Translations under genes and position numbers: made by a program | The notes under the pieces: generated by a model | Databases searched by the model: none | What the model was told of the DNA's origin: nothing | Seen by the model: the letters and a program-made list of their open reading frames with translations, nothing else | Origin: Stratiolaelaps scimitus | Lineage: Eukaryota > Arthropoda > Arachnida > Mesostigmata > Laelapidae | Assembly (NCBI GenBank): GCA_019614645.1 | Contig: JABWDB010000001.1 | Span: 5,879,501 to 5,943,500, forward strand | Length of the DNA: 64,000 nt | Direction: 5' to 3' | Shown here: one piece after another, positions 23,447-36,519 of the stretch | Position numbering within the stretch: position 1 is the stretch's first letter | Layout: every line of letters starts with the position of its first letter

Positions 23447-25488
23447 CTGACGGAGAGAAACAGAGACGACCGATGGCACCTCAGCGATCGTCACAGCCGC
23501 CGCCGCCGCTGTTGTTCGAAAGCAACAGCAGCAGCAGCTCAACTACCCCACCTCGAAAAAAAGAAGTAGGCACCATAGGGTCCCCGGTGAGCAAAGAAAA
23601 TGGACCATTACGAATTCCTTTGAGACGGCCTTCACAGCCAAGTGAAGATCATTCTCGACAACGAGGCCTGGCCATACGGCTGTCGATCTCGGACGATCTG
23701 ACCCAGCACAGCGGCACCGGGTTATGAGATTGCGTCTGCCAAATGTACAATGGCTGAATAAGGTCGACCTCGTCGTTGACTTGTTACGGGCTTTCAACGC
23801 CATTAGAAATAACGAGCCGACCGGCAGCATATCGATTGACCATCTACAGACCCATCTATTGCTGGCACTTTCAGCATAAATCTCCAGACTCGCACCGCAG
23901 TACAGCGGAGTAACGTAACGGAGAGAGCAAGGCGTGGTGTGTGTGTGTGGTCACATGGATCAAATCGGGGCGCAATATGGAATAATTAGTATCAACTTGC
24001 TAAGGTGTAATATACGCACGAATCGCAATGCAATTGACACACCAACCCTCCAAAATATTAAATATATAATATTATACTCGCCATCCGGCTCCTGATTGGG
24101 TTGGCATTCCGCTTGGTATCCGGCTGAACGTAACGCACGTACATCGTCCAACAAGAGGCGAACATGGGCGCGTTCGCATGAAACTTGAAAGCATGACACC
24201 TACTCCGCAGGGGAGATCACGAATCGCAGCGAGATCGCACAACCTCTCACGCCGCTCGCTGTACGGACAGCACTCACATTCGCGATTGGAGTTAGAGATT
24301 CGAAAGGCACAATCGAATCGAATCGAAGAGCATGGCATCGAGGAGCAGACAGCATAAAAGAATCACGAGCATCACAGCACAATTAATTCACATCGTCGCT
24401 ATCGTTGCTGCTGCCGCTGTGGTCGTTCAACATTGATTCTCAGATGGTCCGACATTAATCCGCCAATGGCAATTCTGTCTCGTAGTCGACGAGTCAGCTC
24501 CTTTTTGCTTTTCACCATTAGTATCACTTGTGCTCTGATCAGGGCCGATAATGCACAGCAACAATGGACAATTCAGCGTCTCAGCTCCGCCGAAGACAAT
24601 TCGCGCTGACGGCAACGCGAGGACATAACCAGTGTCATTTGTGCAAGTGCAACTAGTCCAGCTGCTGCTGCTGCCGCCGCTGTGCTCGACTCGTCGACAA
24701 CGAAGCCTGATCATCGTTCGCTGCCGCAGTAAATATTCTGGATGGCCAGAGTGGCAGTGGTATTCTATCCATTCTGTGCATTTGAATCGGCGGACCCCGA
24801 TCTCTCGCCCGTTCAGTTCCCCGTCGGCGGCCCAGGTCGTCATCTGGGCGGCCGCGCAGCGTCAGATCTCTGCACCCGGTTGTCGCCTGGCGCGGGCGAC
24901 AACGACGACAGCGACGAGAGAGAATAAGTAGATTATGCATTATTCTAATTATGATCGTCGTGAAAGTTTTCTTTTTCATCGTTGTTTGTTGTGGCTACAG
25001 CAAATGCGACAGAGGGACAAAAGCGGCAGCGAGGAATAAATTAGACTCGTTGTCATTTGCATATGATGTGCATGCATACAGACGATATTGTGGTCACGAT
25101 AGAAGCGGCCGCACATCGCACACAGAGGTTAACCCCTCAACTGGCAGAGGGACGAGGCACACCACATAGAGATAGATAGAATATGAGTCGTCGACGACAA
25201 TGCCGGCAGAGACTGTCGGCATCAACGTCGACAGCAACAATGGCGACGGCAAGCCACACACGGCGTCGGAGATAGGCTGCATTGATTTTAATGATCAAAG
25301 TGATTGTTTTGATCGAGGCACATTTCGAGGGTGTTGGCTAGATATGTATATGTGTGTTGCTGTGATGCTTCCGTACGCCTGGGGCAGGGATACAATTTTG
25401 CTACAACGTAACTCGGCACAAATATACAGTACTAACAGTGATAATAATAAAAATAATAAGACAATAGCATATCTAACATATCGGTGTG

Positions 25489-25520
<32 letters not shown>

Positions 25521-26828
25521 TGGGAGTAATCAAACAACCCTTGTTGGCTTCAACGTACTTCACTGATGTCAACTTATGTAGAATACTTAGGAACTAAAAT
25601 AGAAAATTAAAACCGAATATAAAATACACAGGTTGTTGTCGGGAATAACGAGCGCGCCGGCCAGGGCAAGAATTGCAGACGATTAGCATAACACACACGT
25701 TCACACACACAGCCAATACCTAGCATGGTCAATTTCAGTTTTGTTGTACACGTTACTTCGTCGTTGAGGTGTCCAGTGCTCACTCGTGACGAACGCCCTC
25801 ATTAACAATAAGGGCATGTAAGCACAACCTTTGAGATAGTAGCTAAAGAAGTAAATTTCACTCCAACTGGATTGTCACCGCTAGCACTGTGGAAATCTAT
25901 ATGTGCACACGCACACACACACATATATATATTTATATATATATAGCTACGAGGTGCGAGCTCGTTTGCCCAAGACGCAGCTACCCCTCAAGACGTCGTT
26001 CTCCATACTCCTCGCACAATTCCGTAGTGTCCAATCCGTTTCTACTTTATCAAATGTTGGCCCGAATGCATTTTTTTTATTTGCGGATGGCCTTTACAGC
26101 ACGCTCACGCACCCGTACACATGCAGCAAATGTATATGATATACTGACTAGAAATCGTATTAATCGATACGAGTAAGCTACTCTTGCGTGAGTAAGCCCT
26201 TGATGACGCTCGAAGTATCTACATAAGGACCTGTTTATTAGCAACTGCCAGAGAGGGGTTGCCAAGAGGAACAGCACATTTGGACAACGACAACGAAATG
26301 AACAATATCAACAACAGCAACAGTGCTGTCAATGTCAACAACTGGACGGCAATAATGATATCTAGCCAACAACAACGACTGCATGGAACGACCGCGTCTG
26401 CAGACGAACGGCGAGAAACTCCGAGAGTGCTTCAAAGCTTGAAATCGTCAAACGAGTTGAATCAACACCGACAGGGAGGCAAGCGACCACCAGCGAACTG
26501 ATTGTAACGGCTTCGAGCATCAGCCTGGTCGCAATGGCAGCAGCAGCAGCGGTCGCTGCCGCTGCTCAGAACTGACAGACGCCGAGCCGCAACACGGCAT
26601 GTATCAGCCCTCAACTAGAACTCATCTCGATGCGCGATAAATACAGCTCCAGCATTTATAATCATCAGTGGCGACAGCTATAATCATCATTATTATTATC
26701 ATCATCATCATTATCAGCATAGGTACACCCATCATAGAGACAGGTGTCGGAGCAGTTTTGTTGATTTGGACCAATTACGATTATTTGCACACTGTCGCTT
26801 ACATTCACACAGGCGGATATTATTTCAG
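23447..26828. other. no supportable gene; repeats
   Basis: Contains short (TG)n near 23938-23948 and (TA)n at 25489-25515 and 25920-25945. A 138-codon minus ORF at 24427-24843 has balanced composition and an ATG but no splice or promoter support. ATC/ATT trinucleotide repeats lie at 26683-26716. Confidence 0.55.
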
Positions 26829-26923
26829 ATTCTTAGGTAGATATATATATATATATAGCGTCGACGTCGTCAGCAGCTATTTGCGCCCTGCTGGGTGTAC
26901 TAGCGCTAGTGAAAAACAATGAC
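26829..26923 (+). CDS. candidate exon with strong donor
   Basis: The acceptor-like GCGGATATTATTTCAG and an excellent donor, ATGAC|GTAAGT at 26924, enclose 95 bases. One frame is open throughout and ends AAICALLGVLALVKNND in phase 0. A short TA array lies inside, which is unusual for a coding exon and lowers confidence. If real, the exon would contribute a hydrophobic segment. The other frames contain stops. Confidence 0.2.
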
Positions 26924-27578
26924 GTAAGTACCTATAAGTGTTGTGCATATATATATATATATATATATATCATACATATGGCTGCGCGAATACCAGTAGA
27001 AGTCAGCTCACGTAAGAGCAAACGGGATGCCACTATTCAATATTTCTCACTCTACCCATCTATCTATCCATGTATGTATCAATATAACTATCTCTCTCGA
27101 TCTTTGTGCTTGGAATCGCTGGCGCAGTTTTGAGCATGGAGTTAACAATGTTCCACAGGCGGCACTGGAATAACTAGATGCCGAAATGACGGTAAAAACT
27201 ATAGTCAACTCTTCTTCATACCCGCATACTGCTTCGTTGCTTGAAACGGTCAGAGCCTGTTTGGCTCGAGTCGACAGAATAAGCCCAGGTACAAAATGAT
27301 TCAGTATGAAAACTCGACGAGATTTTGCCGCCAATATTCAAGGCGACAGATAGACAGATAGATGAACCCGGTAATTATAGCCACACACCGTTCGGTTTGT
27401 ATCGGCCCCCGCCAGGTCGTTGGGAACTCTCACTTTGGTGATGAATCTGTCCACTGCACTTGCATTGTCACATAGGCAAACATCTTCTCTGGCGAGTTGC
27501 TGAGCCCCATCTCTCGCTGAAGAGGGGTCATCCTCTCATATGTGAGATACACGCATGATACCCATTTATCACCGGCCA

Positions 27579-27657
<79 letters not shown>

Positions 27658-27738
27658 CTCATTCGATCCGATGCTAGCCTTTAACGCACGACCTTTTACC
27701 ACAGCCACTTTTGTTCCACGAATGATTCTGCTACTCAC
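26924..27738. other. no supportable gene; TA arrays
   Basis: Contains (TA)n near 26948-26970 and the long array at 27580-27655. ORFs over them are repeat artefacts. Confidence 0.65.
27580..27655. repeat. (TA)n microsatellite, longest in window
   Basis: About 76 bases of TA with a single G interruption at 27591. Confidence 0.95.
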
Positions 27739-27790
27739 CTGAGGTACAATACTGGCAGTCCGGTATCCGGTTTGTCACTTTTAAGTCCGG
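27739..27790 (-). CDS. candidate internal exon (minus chain, third)
   Basis: On the minus strand the donor CCTCAG|GTGAGT matches the consensus exactly. An acceptor (CGACGAGGCTTCCCAG) lies 52 bases upstream. The frame entering in phase 0 is open, reads PDLKVTNRIPDCQYCTS and leaves in phase 1. All three frames reach the donor open over at least part of this stretch, so the frame is chosen by fit to neighbours, not proven. The acceptor is only fair. Confidence 0.28.
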
Positions 27791-28059
27791 CTGGGAAGCC
27801 TCGTCGGGCACCCGTGAACAACGTCATCAACTTGAATAGCATGAATGGCTCCGCACGGCGTTACAACGTTGAACTCACAACATGGAGATGATGGGGCTAT
27901 TTTACGCACTTGTTGCTGTTGTCGTTGTCGTTGTTGTTGTTGTATTGGCGTCGTTTTGATCTTGCTGTTGTTGTTGTTGTTGTCGTCGCCGTTGTTGCTG
28001 TATCTGAAATATCGTGGGGTCCGGTTACACATGTGAACCACCGAGGCGGACGACATCAT
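27781..28059 (-). CDS. 92-codon open frame, Asn/Gln-rich, unknown
   Basis: An alternative reading of the same region. Tandem ATGs open a frame starting MMSSASVVHMCNRTPRYFRY, with Asn- and Gln-rich runs in the middle from AAC/CAA repeats. It continues EFNVVTPCGAIHAIQVDDVV and stops at 27781-27783. The first and last thirds have balanced composition and purine-N-pyrimidine codons. It overlaps the candidate exon at 27739-27790 in another frame, so both cannot be coding. No family recognised. Confidence 0.2.
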   Translation of the reverse strand: MMSSASVVHMCNRTPRYFRYSNNGDDNNNNNSKIKTTPIQQQQRQRQQQQVRKIAPSSPCCEFNVVTPCGAIHAIQVDDVVHGCPTRLPSRT

Positions 28060-29431
28060 TTCGCCAACATATCGACATAGTTGACGCTAAAACGCCAACT
28101 CGGCCGACAGTGTATATTCTTCACTCGATGTGTTGATGATTATGGTGGCGGTGGTATGGCGGCATGATCATATTTTTGTAGCCTCTTTTTTTGTTGCTGC
28201 GGCTGCTGCTGCTGCTATCACATTGCGTTCCCGCTGTTGCTGCTGCCACTGGTTTCGAACTCAGATAACAACGCAACGCGAGGACATATGGAGAGTGAAG
28301 ACACTTTGACGATGAGCCAGTGATCGACAATGCTGGAGACTAAAACATGATTCTATTACAAATGCACACACGACCACGCAATTCGGCACAAACACACAAC
28401 ATTGTAGCGGTGACGATGGCCGGCGCCACACCACCACAGCGGCACTCGAACCTAGCACGGCGGCGAGCCATTCTGCCAATCAGCACTCGATGGAAATCGC
28501 AAATCGACAAATATAGGCTGGCAGATAAACAACATAACTAGTGCGCTTTGTAGTCTACACCAGTTAGTCAGCAATTGTGGAAGCTATTGTGTAATAGCTG
28601 CAATGGGATATCAATGCATCCAAACAGATGGAGTCGTTGTCTCATTTGTACGCATACTTTCGAAGATGTATGTAATATATATCTATATATATAAACACAT
28701 ACATCATATGCAAATGTGTGTATATATATACATATATAATATATATATACCAACACCACTCGTTTCGGTGTGTATCGCTTTCTTTCTCATTCAATCACTC
28801 AATCACGCACGCACGAACTGATATTCGTTCACGTTGCTGCCGTAGCAGTTGTGACACTTTTTCTGATTCTGCTGCTGCTGTTGCAGTTGTTGTTGTTGTT
28901 GTTGTAGAAATAGTGGCGGCGGTGGTGGTGTTTCGTAGGTAGCTGTTGACGTAGTGGTTTTCATGACTTATTCAAGAACAGCACATTAGTGATCATTACT
29001 TTACAGCATAGATATGCGTACAAATGGACGCTGTACTCGTACGACTTGCATGACTCGAACGAAATGAAGGTTTCGTTCGAGTATGCCACTGACTGCTGCT
29101 GATCAATTTGCCACTAACAAGTGATTTCTGACTGATAATTGCCTCTTTGTGTGCAATCGTTGTTCTCGTCGTTGTTGTTGTTGTTGCTGCTGCCGTTGCT
29201 GTTGTTGTTGCCGTTGCTGTTGTTGTTGTTGTTGATTTGTATAATAGTAGTGGTAGTAGTTGCTTAGCTACTGTTAGGTGGCAATACCAGCAGCAGCAGC
29301 AGCCTGAAGAGGCGGTGTCCGGTGGACGCACCTCCACCGTCGGCCTCCAGCGCGCAAGTGATCGTCGCGCCGGAGTGAGAGCACCGGCTTGCCAACTCGG
29401 CCAACTGCTCCGCCGCTGCACTCCGTCGGTA

Positions 29432-29468
29432 GGGGGGTTGGTTGGGGGGTACGGGCGTGTTGGGGGGG
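29432..29468 (+). other. G-quadruplex motif
   Basis: G runs of 6, 6, 3 and 7 with loops of 6, 3 and 6. It begins the G-rich cluster. Confidence 0.75.
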
Positions 29469-30179
29469 CAGAGACCCACCACCAGCACCACTACCACGGC
29501 TGCTGGCAGCAGACACAGGCGGCAGGGGCAGTAGTCGCCGTTGTGTGGCAGCGGCTGTACGCAGCTGAGGCGAGTAGTAAGCACTCGGCTCCGTCGCTCC
29601 GTGTGCCAGTGTCGTATAGGGAGTGCCTGGCCAGCAGAGCAGGGTGGCCACGCAGCCGAGGCTACGAACTTGCGTAGCTGCTGCGACCAGCAGCGATCGC
29701 TAAAAAATGTCCGCGCATCCTAAAATGCTCTTAAAAATGCGCTCTCCTCTCCGCGGCGGCCGCACCGCTGCTGCTGCTGCTGCCGCCGATCAAAAAAAAA
29801 TGCGCTAATTTGAGGGCCACTCTTTCGCCCCCAAAAAGGAGGAGAGTGCTTAAGAGTTTGCAGTTTCAGAGCGTGCGCTGCTGCCGCCGCCGCCGCTGCT
29901 GCTGCTGCTCAGAGGCGCGGGGTGCGCTCGCTGCTGGCGGGTACCGGCAGCGGCCGAGGCTCCCCAACACCACCGCCACCATCTATGGCGGCTGCTACCG
30001 CCATCACTAGTGCGTCCACCCACCCACCTACTCACACCGGCCGGCCGGCCGGCACGCAGGCAAGCAGCGAGAGCGCAGCAGCGGCGTAGCAGCTACTGCT
30101 ATTGCTGCCGCTGGAGGCAGCAACGTTCACCCCGTGAGGTGGGGGTGGGAAGTGGAGAGGGCAGCCACCTCGGTTCCCC

Positions 30180-30261
30180 GGGGGGGGGCACTCGGGGCTA
30201 GACCGGGGGTTTGGGGGGCGCTAACAGGGGTCCACGGGTGGGGGCAGTTCGGGGCTGGGGG
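30180..30261 (+). other. two adjacent G-quadruplex motifs
   Basis: First motif about 30180-30218: runs of 9, 4, 5 and 6 with loops of 5, 7 and 3. Second motif 30227-30261: G runs of 4, 3, 5, 4 and 5 with loops of 7 or fewer. All G runs are on the plus strand, and further GGGG runs continue to about 30330. Confidence 0.8.
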
Positions 30262-31900
30262 AATTTAGAAGAGGGGCTTACCAAACGGCAAAATGGGGAC
30301 TTTTAGAGGGGCCTCTCGGGGGTCTTGGTCGAGGTTGGCAGAACAGACGACGACGATGCTGGCGGCGGTGGCGGCGGCGGCAGTGGTGGTAATGTTGTCG
30401 GCCGGCTGAGCACGAAGGAGATTTCCAAAGAGGGAGAGAAAATAACAGGAAAACAGATAGATAAAACTAGCCAGCAGCGCAATGCAACGCTGTCCACCAG
30501 GACAGTCAACCGTCACCAGTAGAAAACGCGAGCAAAGCAAGTCAGTCGACTAACATCACGAGTTCCCGCGAGCGCGTACAGCTGCCTCGCTGGCCAGTCG
30601 GAATTGACGAGGCTGTAGAAAGCAACATGGAAGACGGGCCAGGGTCACGAGAGCCGTGAAAGGTTCAGCGTTCGGCTGTTTTGCCTGCGTCTGCACACTG
30701 TGCATGGCCCTCGTTCAGACGACAGAGGGAACAGAGAATGAACACCACCAGTGTAAGATGGTGACTTGATCGATTTGGTAATCGATTTCAGTCGCTGGTG
30801 ACGAACGCTCGATGGCCAAATTGAAAGGAAAACACATGCGCGCACACACACACACATCTACACCACTGACTACGTACGACAAGTGGAGACACATCGAGAC
30901 GTAATGCAAAGGGAGGCTTTTTCACAGGATTTCTTTGAATTCCTCACTTATTTTTTCTGCTTTGTAGTATCCGTGTACCTCTCTTTCTTTCTTTCTTTCT
31001 CTCTTTTTCTCTCAATATATGTTTGCGGGAAATAACGATAACAATGGGGAAACTAACCAGGCCGTGGTCTACACTCCAATCTACACGCCTGTCGAAAAAC
31101 CCTTGTGTGATCCCCTTTCGAGTTTGGGAGAACGAAGCACTTCACTGTCTCCTCTCACAAACACACACACAAACACCGGCGTTAATCGATTCGCGACGAC
31201 GATCGAGTGACTACTGATCGATCAATTGTTGTCGTCGGGGTCGTCATTCCGTTTGCATTTTGTTTCTTTCGAAGAATCACATTCGAAACTCACACGAAAG
31301 CACGTAGTCCACGGGGGCGCGGTTACAATCCTTCGTCGATGGTCAGGGATTGAGCGGGTGGGGGGGATCGCTGATCTCACCCGGCTGATCGGTCCCGGAC
31401 TATAACATGATGTCACAGAACACAGAAATGAAGAACGCCACTATGCACAAAAGAACACGCGCACACGATTTGATTTCTTCTCAATTTCTTCGTTTTTTTT
31501 TTCCTTCCCGCCGATCTCTCAGCTTCTGCTGTGGTATATATACAACAGCCACACACACACGCACATCCACTCACGCACCTCTCGCGATCTGGTGACGGAT
31601 AAACAACGCGCACTTTGCCTCCACGATTTCTCCTCCTTCGGATCTCTGTTTGCTTCTTCGTATTCCCTTGCGGCGAGCGGCAATCGCTCAGATATACATG
31701 CCGTTTCAAAGCATATACGCATAGATATATATATAATTAATATACCTATCCATATATATTAGTACTGCTGTACGTATATCCTGGGAGGTAGACAGATTTG
31801 ACCGATTCAACTGTTTCGTCGTCTTCGGCTACCGCTGTTTGTTGTTGTTGCTGCTGCTGCTACGATGCTGCTACCTCTGTCGTTTCTCCGCTAATTGCAG

Positions 31901-31915
31901 CAGTGTGATCGCAAC
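31901..31915 (+). CDS. candidate 15-nt micro-exon
   Basis: A very good acceptor (CTCTGTCGTTTCTCCGCTAATTGCAG) is followed after 15 bases by AAC|GTAAGC. The five codons CAG TGT GAT CGC AAC would add QCDRN without changing frame. The acceptor is of NAGNAG type, so the first codon could be optional. Fifteen bases is within the known range of neuronal micro-exons, but a chance pairing of sites is quite possible. Confidence 0.2.
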
Positions 31916-34084
31916 GTAAGCGCTCAACTGTTTCACCGAACGAAGAAACTGCAGAGAGCTACTAGCGAGCACGGAACAACGAAACAGCTCAGAGAGAGCT
32001 GGCTGTCGGCGGCGCTCGACTCGTTTTCGGAGCACCCTGTAGTCCGGGGGAGGGTGGCGCGCTCTCCGCGACTCGCACTCCGAGCGCTTTTCGCGCACTC
32101 TCTGATGCGAAGTGATCCGTTTCGGCCCCCAATGGCCGTATGCCGCTTGTGTCCCGATCGGCGGCGTTCCGGAGCTGCCGCGACCAGGTGGCGCTGACGT
32201 CGACCGGCGAGGGCTCGAGTGGAGAGTGCAGTAGCCGCCGACGAGGGGCGGACCCTGCAGAAGAGGTGGGACCTACAATGCTGTTGCCGCCGAAAGCGCG
32301 GCTGCTGGCCGCTGCTCCGCCAGCGGCTCACTAGCGCTTCTGGACGGCGCCGGCGACGCGACAAGGCGCGGCGCGGGCGCCTGCCGCTGACGCTGACACT
32401 GCTACCGGGACTACCGCAAGCCAGCCAGCCAGCCAGCCAGCTTGCTTGGTACGACCTATACCGCTGCCGTTGCCGACGCTGCTGCCGCCGACGCCGCGGC
32501 CGCTGACGCCACTCGGGTGGATGAACGAACGCGGCGGGCGTACTAAAGGGAACAGCGGAGTCACCACTACTGCAACTTTTAATTGTCGTCGCGTCCACCG
32601 CCCCCATTTTGCCGTGGACTCCCTGGCGGCAGTCCGCTTACACGTATCGTGGTATAAGCAGAAGAGGGCTGGCGAAAATAGAATACAAGCCAGTACAAAT
32701 AGTCCGGCCGATTCGGCCGCTATCTATTGCAGAGAAGGATCGGGCAGTTGTTAGTTAGTTGTAAGTTAGAAAGTAGTACATGCCTGTGGCTGGACTACTG
32801 TCGACAACGCGTGATGAAGCAAAGTACACGTTTTGTTCGCGCGCCGAGGTGATTGCGGCTGCTGCTGCTGCTGCTACCGGGAGCTCGTTGAGGGTTTGCT
32901 TGGGCATAGGGTGCTTGCGCGGCTAGCGGGCCGGCCTCGGATGCAGTAAAAAAAATATGGTCGTCGACCTCAGCTGTGAAGGAATCGATGCTCGTCTGAG
33001 TCTGGACACGACAACCAGAGGTGAATGGCGCTCTACTATGCGAGTGTATGTGTTAAAATAAATATCAGAATACAAAGTTATCTCGTTAAACGTATGAGCA
33101 GGTGGGGTCGCCTTTGGCGATCGTGGGCTTTACTGCAGGCCCGAGGCCCACCAGCGGAAAACTTCGAGGAGAATCGTTTACAGCGTAAACGCTCAATTTT
33201 AAACGAATCTCAAATTATGTAAAATGTGCTTTGGAGAGAAAAATCACGTGGGTGTCTTACAACATGAAGAGACAATCAGACCAATCTACGAAAAACAATC
33301 AGTTTCCATTCATGTAGTGTTCATAACAAAAAAAAAACAAGCAACAGTTGAAACGCTCTAGCTGTCATCGGACACTTTGTGAGCCTCAAAGGAGTTCAGC
33401 AAAAGCCGCTTATTAAATCTTCATAGAATCGGCACACTAAAATATTTAGCCATGAATATTCTTATATACATCTAAGTATATTCCAAAATGAAACGTTCAA
33501 AAGAGCGACACGTTTGGAAGGCTGGCCACGGTGTCCCTGTACAGCTATGAGATAAGCATAGTTGCTTTTGTCACAATGAGTTCCTCGGAGACATGAGCAC
33601 ATATTGACATTGTTTAGGTTTGAGAGGCAACCACCATGACATCAAAGGCTAATCCCATCTAGATTTTAATGTATCCAATCGTATCATACATATATGAATC
33701 GTCTGGCTTGTTCTCTGCCGACTTCCCTGTTCCCATCAAGTGAAACCACGATGTGAAAATGCCATTTAAAGCTTCTAGCGTTTGCCGTTTTATTGACGTT
33801 CCATCGCGCGCGTCACTGGGCACACAGAAGTAAATCTCCACAAAATCGGAACGTTCTCCATTAACGTGATATACGTACACCTCACATTAGGACTAGTATT
33901 TCGCGCCACTCAGCAAGCGAATACTTAATTTGTCAATTGGGAATCGTCCTCAATTCGTTGATACGTTGTTTTTTTTTCTATCGCCTGGACAATGAACACG
34001 GTGACCCAGAGACTCTCACTGCCAATACATTTTAAGGCGTCTGTGAAACGACGATGACCGGAGACTTCTTTCAACAGAGTTTAC
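31916..34084. other. GC-rich block then transition to AT-rich DNA
   Basis: From 32.0 to 32.6 kb several frames on both strands stay open (up to 224 codons) through Arg/Ser/Pro-rich low complexity, including a (CAGC)n tract near 32418-32440. From about 33.0 kb the composition drops to AT-rich. No gene is supported; an A-rich tract lies near 33330. Confidence 0.55.
32185..32194 (+). promoter_or_regulatory. CTCF-core-like site
   Basis: Reads CGACCAGGTGGCGC at 32181-32194, matching 13 of 14 positions of the common animal CTCF consensus CCASYAGRKGGCRS. It is the closest match in the window. Binding is an inference from the motif only. Confidence 0.35.
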
Positions 34085-34143
34085 CTCTGGAAGTTCAACG
34101 TACACAGCAACGTTATCCCACTTCTCGGAGGGATCCTCAATCG
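34085..34143 (-). CDS. candidate internal exon (minus chain, second)
   Basis: On the minus strand, acceptor GCTTGTACTGTTCACGCGTTCAG and donor CCAGAG|GTAAAC enclose 59 bases. The open frame reads IEDPSEKWDNVAVYVELPE, entering in phase 1 and leaving in phase 0. It stands out because the surrounding DNA is AT-rich and otherwise poor in protein-like frames. The same frame is open beyond both sites (34016-34210), so a longer exon is possible. Family not recognised. Confidence 0.32.
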
Positions 34144-36519
34144 CTGAACGCGTGAACAGTACAAGCCACACCCCCCGACCGCCCGCCCGTCGTCCGCTAC
34201 AGACGATCACCGATGATCAGCGGTCTTAAGGATACGTTCAGTCAATACTCGTTTAAATAGATATATACGAACACCGTGTGTTTCAGCGGCTGGCAATCTT
34301 TGAGCCATGTGGCTGGACAAGCTGGCGCCCTCTAGCGGCTCCAACGTGAACAATAGCAAAAACACGTCGGCTTTGAAACGGAATGCGCGCTAGTCATTGG
34401 TCGAAATTGCTTGCTTAAAAAATTCGAACCTGTTATACAGCTTCGATCAACATAACTGAAGTCGATGTGGTTAATAGTGACGGTATCATTAGCTGGCACT
34501 GTTGCGATGAAATGATTGGTTCACCTCGACAGCTCGATAGACAACAATCGATAAGCGTGTGAGGGTACCGGAGAGGTCAGTTTGTCTAAACAGTAATGGG
34601 TAGTCGATAGATTTTTAGCCAGACGAACCACAAATGGCGAATAGGAAAAATCTCGTATCGCCAGTTACAATATCTGCATGTGCTAAATGTATAACATTGG
34701 CGGTTTTCGCCGCGAGATGTTATTGGGAACTGTCGTCGGAAAGTTCGATCAATCGCTGTCTTGGGTCTCTTATGTCCGACGTAACCTTGGTGTACTTCAG
34801 CTTACAAGCCGTTACCAACTATATATCTTCATCAAGAACTATATCTTCACGATGTAGTTGAGACCTAAACACATTTCTGTAATGTGTGCTGAGCTTGACT
34901 TCCCTTCACGGTTGGGAGACAGAGCGATAAACGATTGTAGGAAAAATAGAATAAAATACGAAGCAGTGGAGCCATCACTAAAATTTTTAAATACATTTAT
35001 AAAGAAGTGTATAAATCTGAAAACAATGGCTGGCGCGAATTTTTACCTAAGCGTAACGAACCTGTTCGAGCGCACCCGTCTACTCTGTCCTGCTCGTTTC
35101 AATGGCTATGAGAGACAATTATGGGACCGATGACTTCCATATGGAGGAACTCCGTAACGAAATATAAAACCGTTCGCACTGTGGCAACACATCGCTGCGA
35201 TTTGCCTGTTTTTGATAGAGCTATATTATTTTTATCATGTAGGTTAATACGTTGCTATATTTCGCTGGTATCGTGATAAACGAACCCTATTTGGGGCGAT
35301 GATGTTTGTTTTATAATACAGACATTTATTGTGTCGAGCTCGTCAAATAGACACTAGATCATTTGAACGAGTACCTTTGCTCCAGTATATTCATTTGGGT
35401 ATAATCCCCCAAATGGCATAGGTTCCAACCCACACAACAGCAGCAGCAATTTTCGTGAAAGCTCCGTTTATTGTGTGTGACGCGCAATTTCCCAATGACA
35501 AAAATAAAAAACCGACACCGTTCAGGGACCGAAAGTTATCTGAAAGTACGAAAGCCTCGAAGGAACGACAATATCAAAACACGGGGATATCTTCTGCCAC
35601 GGTTTATATTGATCTAGCTGTTCTACCCTGTATGTTGAATTGGCGTGTTAGCTTCTTTGTGCTTTCTCGAACACCTTCGAGTAAGAGCTTGTCGAGGTAC
35701 ACTAAGAAATGGCTGGCTGTTAATGCTGACCAACGTTCAATGTCTATGGTCGCGTAATATCTACTATTAAAATGCAATTACAAATTGTCAACATTGTAAA
35801 ATTATACTTGCACGCGTTTTTAGTACGCCCGTAACGCCGAGTCGATGACAAGGGTTCGGTAAAGGCAAATAAAATCGATGGGCTATCGATAACACCGTTC
35901 TGACGTCTATCATATCTATAATAGTAACCAGTCACACTGTCACCCTAGATAATTTGTTACTATTACTATTACTACTGCTGCTACTGCAGGCAGGAAGCAA
36001 CGCGCCAGTTCAGTTGATCCCCACCGGAAGTGGAAAATGCTTTACATCAAAGCTGACAACGATAGTGACGAGAAGAATGGGAATCCACTCGGTTCACTGT
36101 TCCAAATGCAATGCACAAAACAGTTTCATTAAATTTCGGCAGAGTTGATTTAGCGGCTTACAGAGTTAACACCAAGGGAAAAAACGAGTTCGCGTGAACT
36201 CTCGAAAATCCACCATTTTCTGCAAATTTCAAACAAAATCGACGGAACGAAACTTCTCGACACTTCAATCACTTGGAAGTGACATTCACAGTACAATTGT
36301 TTTCTTGTTGTTTTTTTCGTATCAAGTTCGCACAATCGATCTGGTTGTAATCTGCGGACATATTCACTATCAGTGTGGTGTTTTTATAAAGATTGTTGAG
36401 ATGTCACACAAACTGGATCTTGTGTAACTGGCGCTTTTGATACGGAGTTTTTGGTTCGATCGGAAACCGTGCTGAAGACCTGTTTTCGCATATGCTTTGA
36501 TTAGGGGGTGTTTATTTAC
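34144..36519. other. AT-rich, no supportable gene
   Basis: Single-copy-looking AT-rich DNA. ORFs of 60-100 codons at 34634-34861, 34858-35133 and 35455-35757 on the plus strand have balanced composition but no promoter, splice or homology support. A CTG/TTACTA-rich tract lies near 35954-35990. Confidence 0.55.
34325..34334 (-). promoter_or_regulatory. CTCF-core-like site
   Basis: On the minus strand the sequence is GCCGCTAGAGGGCGCC, with CCGCTAGAGGGCGC matching 13 of 14 positions of the CTCF consensus. It lies about 2.1 kb from the plus-oriented site at 32185, facing it. Confidence 0.35.

Larger units (their letters stand above)
28060..31900. other. no supportable gene; G-rich block
   Basis: Contains CTG/GTT repeats near 28195-28215, 28870-28905, 29170-29235 and 29770, (CCGG)4 near 30038-30053, a plus-strand G-run cluster from 29.4 to 30.3 kb, (TTTC)n near 30982-31001 and short (CA)n near 30842 and 31160. 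ORFs of 60-176 codons are dominated by repeat residues. Confidence 0.6.

Noticed and set aside
24427..24843. 138-codon minus ORF with balanced composition
   Set aside because: Length is within chance expectation for 64 kb on two strands, and there is no promoter, splice site or recognised motif. Worth a homology search, but not a call.
31933..32607. 224-codon minus-strand ORF
   Set aside because: Arg/Ser-rich, in a block where the other strand is also open; no start context or family.
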